DNA from: Notamacropus eugenii
Lineage: Eukaryota; Chordata; Mammalia; Diprotodontia; Macropodidae
Direction: 5' to 3'
NCBI RefSeq assembly: GCF_028372415.1
Contig: NC_092872.1
Span: forward strand, 17,140,479-17,204,478
DNA: 64,000 nucleotides
Shown here: one piece after another, positions 57,816 through 64,000 of the stretch
How the letters are laid out: every line of letters begins with the position of its first letter
How positions within the stretch are numbered: the stretch's first letter is position 1
The notes under the pieces: generated by a model
What the model was told of the DNA's origin: nothing
Database searches by the model: none
What the model saw: the letters and a program-made list of their open reading frames with translations, nothing else
Position numbers and translations under genes: made by a program

Positions 57816-60325
57816 CTGTGGAATTTCAGTGTGATCTCTTCATGTATGCTTAAAATCATTGTTGAGGAAAGATTCCATTAGTTAGAAAAAGATTCATAGA
57901 ACAATTATTCTGTGAATTATGTCACATTCTGATTGGTTTAAATCATAAAATTAGCTGAGTTTATACTTTTCTGTTATCTGTGAACAATATTACTAGGAAG
58001 TTCCAAGAAGAATGTAGCAATGGTAGTTTTTTGATTGAATGGATAACATATTTTCTCTCAATATCTTTAGCCCTACTTCTACTCTATCCCCCTATAAAAT
58101 ATGTGAAGTCTTAAAGAAGAGTAAGAAAATGAAATTAATGATAAAAAAGATAAAGATTAGAATTTCCTGACATTGCAGAGAATGAGGGTGGAAATTCATC
58201 TTATATATGGACAACAGAAGAGCCATAGCTATTTGATCTTCATTTCTGTGCATCATTTTGTATCTTCACGATATCCTTTGAGAAGACAATTTTAATCAAA
58301 ACTTAGCAGTCCAGATCATATGAGCTAATATCCTCTGCAGTTAATATTCAACCAATAAATATATATGATAAATCAAGCTATGATTTGTAGCATTTTATCA
58401 TTTCTGGTGTAAATGCTGTGCCCTCTAATTTAACAATTCTTTGTGGTTACAGTTTATATCTGGTTACAACACATACTTGGACTAGTCCCTAGAATTCTAA
58501 AATGGGAGGAGACACAGTTAATTGTGGCTTGAGTTGGTGAGAGAGAAAATAGATTCCCAATATCCTTAGGATATCTGAGAATCTTGAAGAATATAAAATA
58601 TAATAAATCTGCCTCTAAGGATAGACTCAGAGTCAATCTTGCAACACAGTGAAATAACTTTCCTAAGTTTTATTCAGTGCCATTGTAAAAGATACAAAAC
58701 TTTTAAGAAGTGAATAAATGACATAGCTAGAAAATGCTTGTTTATTACAATGTCTCAACTATTTTCATTCAAAATAAATGAGTCAGTCATGAGAAAACTG
58801 TCAAAATGGCTTGACCAGAATTGAAATTAGTCATTTCAGTGCCTTAGGGAACCACTCTTGGGACAACACAACCAAGTGGGGCAAGCACCATTACCATGAA
58901 TTGTATCCTTGGAATAAATTTGTAATTCATGAAATGAAAACAAGTCAAGAAACGATTAAGACAAATTCAATAAAGCTGTAGAAAGAATTAGTTGATATAA
59001 TGGATTGGGGAATGGAACCTTAAGGATAGCTTGGGCTTTTTGAGTAATTTAATGCACCCCTTAGCATTTGAGGAATTATGCTTTTTTTTATTCCAGGGGA
59101 GAGGTCTAAAGGGTGTTCTTTTTCAAACAGCATAAAGTAAGGAAGGTGAGGTACCAGGGTTATTCATAACTGATGAGAGAAAGTGTCACTGCTGAAATGA
59201 CTAGAAAGATACTGGTTTGCTTCAAAAAGAAAAAAAAAAGGAAAGAGGAAGGGCTGAGGGAGAGGAGAAAGTGGGGTGTGTAGAGAATATTTTTTTTGAA
59301 AGAAGAGAGACAGAGAATACATAATCAGGCTACAGTCTATTATTCCTATAGCTTATTAGAGCCTACCCTACTTCCTTTTTGTTCTTCAATCATCATCTGA
59401 GCAAAGGCTCTCCTCACATTTTTTTAAACTTTGTTAAAGGAAAATGTGTTAAATTTGTGTCTTGTCCATTTTCTGTTCTAAGGTCAAGTTCCAGTCACCC
59501 TATCCTAGTTTATTCTTGACTTAAACATTCAGCACTTAGCTATCATTCTCCCTCCACACATTCTTAAAAACACCTACCCATAACAGCCCTTGTACTTTTA
59601 GTTCTCTGCCTTTTTAAAAAAAAAATTGGATATTGGCTTGAAATGATGGACAAATCTGGCTTGAAAGCTCTTGCATTTAGCACAGTCATACACTTTTAAG
59701 AACAACCAGATGCCTTGGATTCTTTCCATACATCAGTCAGAGAAGGAATAAATAATCAACTAATCTTATATTTAAAATACATAAGGGTTCCAGAAGTCTT
59801 AGTCAAGTTTTAAGCTTTGATTCTGCTAAGATTTTTGTGGCATCCGTTTTATGAAATGGGTCCAGAAAAAAAACACACAAAAAAACCACAAAACCTTGTT
59901 ATTAAAAAAACAACTTACTTCTATTGTGTAATGGCAATAGTTAAAAAAATAAAGAGGTTAGAAGACATATTGAAATGGTGCTGAGATTAGAAGAGTCTGA
60001 CACACTATGTGACTTTTTTCCTATTGGTACTGTAGAATCCTACCACTGCATATTCTGGCTACAGAGGATCAAGGACTGCTTGACAAGATATTTCAGAGAT
60101 ATTGTAAGAGAGACTGAAATCAGATGTAAAACATTATTTTTGCTAAATTCCTTATTGTAATCACAGCAGTGAACTATCTTTAGACTATTAGGTGGTATTC
60201 ATAAATTTGAAGAACACCATAGAAATCACATAACATTAATTACCATGAGAATGTTGATGTGTTGTTATCTTGATGTTTAATGCAAAACCAAATTGGGTTA
60301 GGGTTTGAAAATTCAACTGATATAT
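57816..60325. other. Long non-repetitive stretch, no gene supported
   Basis: About 2.5 kb without a confident repeat. Small openings (58454-58636 minus, 59975-60160 plus) lack domains. Purine-rich runs at 59225-59275 and an A-rich run at 59865-59895. Could be unique intergenic or intronic DNA. Confidence 0.4.
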
Positions 60326-60329
60326 GGGA

Positions 60330-61060
60330 GCAAAGGCAATACAGATTAGAGGGTAAAGTGCTGGAATTGGGTTCATGAAGACCTTCATTAAAATATTTTT
60401 TTTCTGATATTTACTAATTATGGGGGGGGGAAAGGTGAGTTACTTTAAGCTCTCTATGTCTCCATGCAGGAAGAATTTTCCTTCCCTATTCAAACTACAC
60501 TTTTAACTCATCTCCACAGTACTTTGTCTACAACATCATATAATGTTCTTTTCTCTGCAAACTCAACCTACTCCTCTCACATTGGAAATACTTTCTTCCA
60601 CTAAAAGCTCATCTTATCATTATCTACTTTTTCCCACAACCACTAGTTGAGGAAGAAGGTTCAGACCAAAGATATCTTCATCCTTTTCCACAAATTACCA
60701 CTGACATCTTTGCAAGGTTTTATTTACTATGCTCTCCTCTTTGGTTTGCCTACTTCCATTTTAATTCTCTTTTAAATGTTATCTTCTCTCTTAGAATATA
60801 AACTCTTCGAGTAAAAGGAATGTCTTTTTATGTTTGAATTTTGTTGTGTATTTGTTGTTGATTTGTGTAGTGCCTGGAATAACAGGACTTATTAATGTTT
60901 GTTGATTGTTTAATTTGTTGGTGCTTCCCTATCTATAAATGAAGATAGTAATAATTGTTATGTCTTTCAAAGAAAGAGAACAACTCTTCTGGAACTCATA
61001 TGAAATAAAGCATTTTGAAAACTTTATATGCTATATAAATTCCTATGATTGTTATTCTTC
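60330..61060 (+). mobile_element. CORE-SINE split by L2
   Basis: 5' half 60330-60470 ('gtgctggaattgggttcatg', 'ggtgagttactttaagctct'). 3' half 60928-61060 ('cctatctataaatgaagata', 'tatgaaataaagcattttga', 'atatgctatataaattccta'). The two halves join into one SINE when the L2 between them is left out. Confidence 0.6.
60472..60925 (+). mobile_element. L2 3' end nested in a SINE
   Basis: 'ctctgcaaactcaacctact', 'tagaatataaactcttcgag', 'gtagtgcctggaataacagg' and 'ttaatgtttgttgattgttt' are L2 3' landmarks, ending at the L2 terminus. Confidence 0.65.
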
Positions 61061-61194
61061 ACAATTAGAAGGGTTTTCTGAGTCCATCTAATATAATCCG
61101 CTAGTATCTGAATGGACATCCTCTATACAACATCTTTACAGACTGCAAACTTGGGCTTTGCTTGGAAATTAAAAGTCATGGTTTGATCACTACA

Positions 61195-61385
61195 TAGATC
61201 AAGGATTTAGACCTTCAAGAGACCCTAGAGGTTAAGTCCAACTCTTGTTTTATAGATGTATAGACAGAAGTCTTGCTAGATGAAATGATTTACACAAGAC
61301 CAAACATATAAGAAATGGAACAGCTGAGATTTAAGGCCACGCTTTTAAATTCCAAATATAATACTTCCAAATACTTTCAGAAAAG
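61195..61385 (-). mobile_element. SINE with CR1/L3-like end (antisense)
   Basis: 'agaccctagaggttaagtcc' followed by 'gttttatagatgtatagaca' and 'gaaatgatttacacaagacc', homologous to 43990-44175. Confidence 0.5.
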
Positions 61386-61419
61386 TATGCTGACTTCCTA
61401 AGACAGTTCATTCTGCTTT

Positions 61420-61678
61420 AGGACTAGTGTGGCATAATGGATAAAGTATTACGCCTGGAATCAGGAAGACCTGAATTCAAATGGGGCCTCAGACACTTTC
61501 TGTTTGTGTGACCCTGAGCAAGTCTTTTAACCCTATGTGCCTCAGTTTTCTCATCTGTAAAATGATCTGCAGAAGGAAATAGTAAAGCACTCCAGTATAT
61601 TTGCCAAGAAAATCCCAAATAGTGTCACAAAGAGTCAGACATGACTAAATGGAATGAACAGCAACAAAACAACAATTT
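61420..61678 (+). mobile_element. Mar1-like CORE-SINE
   Basis: Complete and well preserved: head 'gtgtggcataatggataaag', B box about 61473-61482, CORE 'gtgtgaccctgagcaagtct', tail 'gccaagaaaatcccaaatag' and 'aaagagtcagacatgactaa' ending in AACAACAA. Confidence 0.88.
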
Positions 61679-61850
61679 TTAGGAATGTTTTCTTTAAGCC
61701 TAAATCTGCCCTTCAGCAACTTTACCCCTGGCTCCTAGTTACTCCCCCTGAGGCTAAGAAGATCAAGTCTAATCCATCTTCTACTTCTCAGATTACCAAA
61801 TAATTCAGTATAATGATCAAGTCACCTCTTAATCTTAGTGGAAATTAAAA

Positions 61851-62335
61851 ATGTTAAAATTGTGTTCTAGATATTAAATTAAATTTAATCATTTTATAAG
61901 TAATGTTAATATGTAATAAAAAGGATGGACATTTGTTCATCTCTCTCAAAAATGGGAAGGCAATCATTGCACCAGGTTCATGACTTATAGGACCTTTTGG
62001 AAGAGGAGTATTCTTGAGGGTAGAAATCAACTCTGATTGGTTAGCAATTAATAATAGAATGAATATTACAACCTGAACTTGGGTTATATCACTTACTTCT
62101 AAGTTCGCACCAGTTTTGGGCAATCTATTCAAAGAATATATCTCCACCTAAACCTAAGTAGAATACAATAGCTGTCCTCCCTGGGTGGGATATGGACAAG
62201 AAAGTTAGCCCAATCTCATTATCATTGTCCTTTAAGAGACTGGACTGTAAAAAAACAGACGTTAGAAGAAGAGAGTTCTGGATTTCTGCAAATCATTTAC
62301 TGTGAATAACAATTTCTTTCACTTCCCTTTTCCAG
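61851..62335. other. Unassigned, no gene seen
   Basis: A 97-codon minus opening at 61854-62147 has no recognised domain. It overlaps no repeat but also shows nothing supporting a gene. Confidence 0.35.
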
Positions 62336-63183
62336 ATTAATCATACTCTCTTTCTTTTTATTTTTTTATTTTTTTATTTAACTTTTAACATTTATTTTCA
62401 CAAAGTTTTGGGTTACAAATTTTCTCCCCTTTTATCCCCTCCCCCCCACCATACCCAAGCATTCTAGTTGCCCCTGTGACCAATCTGCTCTCTCCTCTAT
62501 CCTCCCTCCCTGCCATTGTCTCCGTCTTCTCTTTTGTCCTGTAGGGCCAGATAGCTTTCTTAACCCCTTAACCTATATTTCTTATTTCCCAGTGGTAAGA
62601 ACATTACATTTGATCCTAACACTTTGAGTTCCAACTTCTTTAGCTCCCTCCCTCTCCACCCCTTCCCCTTGGAAGACAAGCAATTCAATATAGGCCAAAT
62701 CTGTGCAGTTTTGCAAATGATTTCCATACTAGTTGTGTTGTATGGGACTAACTATATTTCCCTCCATCCTATCCTGTCCCCCATTACTTCTATTCTCTTA
62801 AGATCCTTTCCCTCCCCATGAGTGTCAGCCTCGGATTGCATTCTCCTCCCCATGCCCTCCCCTCCATCCTCCCCCCCACCCTGCTTATGCCCCTGTCCCC
62901 CACTCTCTTGTATTATGAGATAGGTTTTCCTATCAAAATGAGGGTGCATTTTATTCTTTCCTTTCGTGGAATGTGATGAGAGTAGACCTCATGTTTTTCT
63001 CTTGCCTCCCCTCTTTATCCCTCCACTAATAAGTCTTTTGCTTGCCTCTTTTATGAGAGATAATTTTCCCCATTCAACTTCTCCCTTTCTCCTCCCAATA
63101 TTTCTCTCTCACTGCTTGATTTCATTTTTTTTAAGATATGATCCCATCCTCTTCAAATCACTCTGTGCACTCTGTCTCTATGT

Positions 63184-63217
63184 ATGTGTGCGTGTGTGCA
63201 TGTGTGTGTGTGTGTAC
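63184..63217. repeat. (TG)n tract in HAL1 3'UTR
   Basis: Impure TGTG tract about 130 bp beyond the ORF1 stop, at the place that holds the CA tract in the HAL1 at 39 kb. Confidence 0.93.
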
Positions 63218-63350
63218 TCCCACCCAGTACCCAGATACTGAAATGTTTCAAGAGTTACAAATATTGTCTTTCCATGTAGCAATGTAAACAGTTCAACTTT
63301 AGTAAGTCCCTTATGACTTCTCTTTGCTGTTCACTTTTTCATAGTTCTCT

Positions 63351-64000
63351 TCATTCTTGTGTTAGAAAGTCAAATTTTCTTTCCAGCTCTGGTCTTTTCA
63401 TCAAGAAAATTTGAAAATCCTCTATTTCATTGAAAGACCATTTTTTCTCCTGAAGTATTATACTCAGTTTTGCTGGGTAGGTGATTCTTGGTTTTAGTCC
63501 TAGTTCCTTTGACTTCTGGAATATCCTATTCCATTCCCTTAGATACCTTAATGTAGAGGGTGCTAGATCTTGTGTTATCCTGATTGTATTTCCACAATAC
63601 TTGAATTGTTTCTTTCTAGCTGCTTGCAATATTTTCACTTTCACCTGGGAATTCTGGAATTTGGCCACAATGTTCCTAGGAGTTTCTCTTTTTGGATCTC
63701 TTTCATGCGGTGTTCTGCGGATTCCTTGAATATTTATTTTGCCCTCTGGTTCTAGAATTTCAGGGCAGTTTTCCCTGATAATTTCATGGAAGATGATGTC
63801 TAGGCTCTTCTTTTGATCATGGTTTTCAGGTAGTCCCAGAATTTTTACATTGTCTCTCCTGATTCTGTTTTCCAGGTCAGTTGTTTTTCCAATAAGATAT
63901 TTCACATTATCTTCCATTTTTTGAATCTTCTCGGTATGTTCTGTGATATCTGTCTTTCTCATAAAGTCCTTAGCGTCCATCTGTACCATTCCAGTTTTGA
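63351..64000 (-). CDS. HAL1/L1 ORF1 protein, C-terminal part (partial at window edge)
   Basis: This is the carboxy-terminal part of an L1-type ORF1 protein, a nucleic-acid-binding chaperone that trimerises through a coiled coil and coats element RNA. The frame is open from the window edge to a TGA at 63351-63353. Numbered from the first visible Met (63989), residues 12-45 end a heptad-like coiled coil (KYLIGKTTDLENRIRRDN), about 45-130 form the RRM-like domain (VKILGLPE at its start), and about 133-212 the C-terminal domain (NTIRITQDLAPSTLRYLREW; PRITYPAKLSIILQ). Codons upstream of that Met (SKLE) are also open, so Met-1 is not the true start, which must lie beyond 64000. It is conceivably translatable; the frame alone does not show that it is expressed. 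Ordinary transposon ORF1, not a host gene. Confidence 0.8.
   Translation of the reverse strand, partial: KTGMVQMDAKDFMRKTDITEHTEKIQKMEDNVKYLIGKTTDLENRIRRDNVKILGLPENHDQKKSLDIIFHEIIRENCPEILEPEGKINIQGIRRTPHERDPKRETPRNIVAKFQNSQVKVKILQAARKKQFKYCGNTIRITQDLAPSTLRYLREWNRIFQKSKELGLKPRITYPAKLSIILQEKKWSFNEIEDFQIFLMKRPELERKFDFLTQE

Larger units (their letters stand above)
61080..61850 (-). mobile_element. L3/CR1-type fragment, split by SINEs
   Basis: Left 61080-61190 ('ggacatcctctatacaacat', 'gactgcaaacttgggctttg'). Right 61682-61850 ('gcctaaatctgcccttcagc', 'ggctaagaagatcaagtcta', 'aatgatcaagtcacctctta'). Same consensus as 26855-27700. Confidence 0.6.
62340..64000 (-). mobile_element. HAL1 element (antisense), youngest-looking, runs off the window
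   Basis: On minus: open ORF1 (64000-63351), then a 3'UTR of about 1 kb with a TG tract, the purine-rich spacer ('ctcttttatgagagataatt' on plus) and a G-rich block, ending near 62345 in an A-rich tail (read as T-rich on plus). It has no ORF2 tail. Its ORF1 shows no stop over at least 212 codons, whereas every other copy here is broken. Confidence 0.82.

Noticed and set aside
60296..60312. GGGTTAGGGTTT telomere-like units
   Set aside because: Only two units; not an interstitial telomeric repeat.
61854..62147. 97-codon minus-strand open frame
   Set aside because: No domain, no conserved motif and no supporting signals; kept only as an unassigned stretch.

Overview
The window looks like an AT-rich intergenic or intronic stretch of a marsupial (metatherian) nuclear genome. 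I find no host protein-coding gene, no tRNA or rRNA gene and no CRISPR array. The assignment rests on the repeats: many L1 and HAL1 ('half-L1') copies of the marsupial type, Mar1-like CORE-SINEs whose tail ends in a BovB/RTE-like sequence, old MIR, L2 and L3/CR1 fragments, and one LTR. The sequence alone does not tell an opossum from an Australian marsupial. The reading frames present are pieces of retrotransposon ORF1/ORF2 or chance openings inside repeats. The longest real one is the carboxy-terminal part of a HAL1/L1 ORF1 protein that runs off the right edge (63351-64000, minus strand).

Layout. 1-3.4 kb: a HAL1-type element (5'UTR, ORF1 remnant, purine-rich spacer, L1 ORF2 tail, 3'UTR). 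3.5-8.1 kb: old SINE/L2 debris and non-repetitive DNA. 8.1-9.9 kb: a deleted HAL1 and an inverted L1 5' end. 10-20.4 kb: SINEs, several antisense L2 copies, and long (GA)n and (TA)n arrays. 20.4-23.1 kb: a 5'-truncated L1. 23.5-31 kb: L2, L3/CR1, Mar1 and an ancient L1. 31.05-31.65 kb: a CpG-rich solo LTR with an exact 6-bp target duplication. 32-36 kb: mostly non-repetitive. 36.3-41.0 kb: a minus-strand HAL1 split by a minus-strand L1. 41.3-43.2 kb: mostly non-repetitive. 44-48.6 kb: L1, L2 and SINE fragments. 48.7-53.3 kb: a dense nest (L1 5'UTR, inverted and direct L1 pieces, L2 split by L1, which is itself split by HAL1). 54-57.8 kb: a (GGAA)n array, L2 and a minus-strand L1. 57.8-60.3 kb: mostly non-repetitive. 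60.3-61.9 kb: L2 nested in a SINE, and L3 nested with SINEs. 62.3-64 kb: the youngest-looking HAL1.

The elements do not work together as a pathway. What the window records is insertion history. Autonomous L1 (ORF1 plus ORF2) is expected to mobilise HAL1, RTE/BovB to mobilise Mar1, and L2 to mobilise MIR. I found no new biological system. The most checkable oddity is a 96-bp HAL1 segment at 1959-2054 that recurs without a mismatch at 8300-8407, apart from 12 bp of extra GGGAAA units, while the rest of the two copies is clearly diverged. Family names come from recognising consensus-like sequence by eye; boundaries are approximate, usually to 10-30 bp, unless stated.
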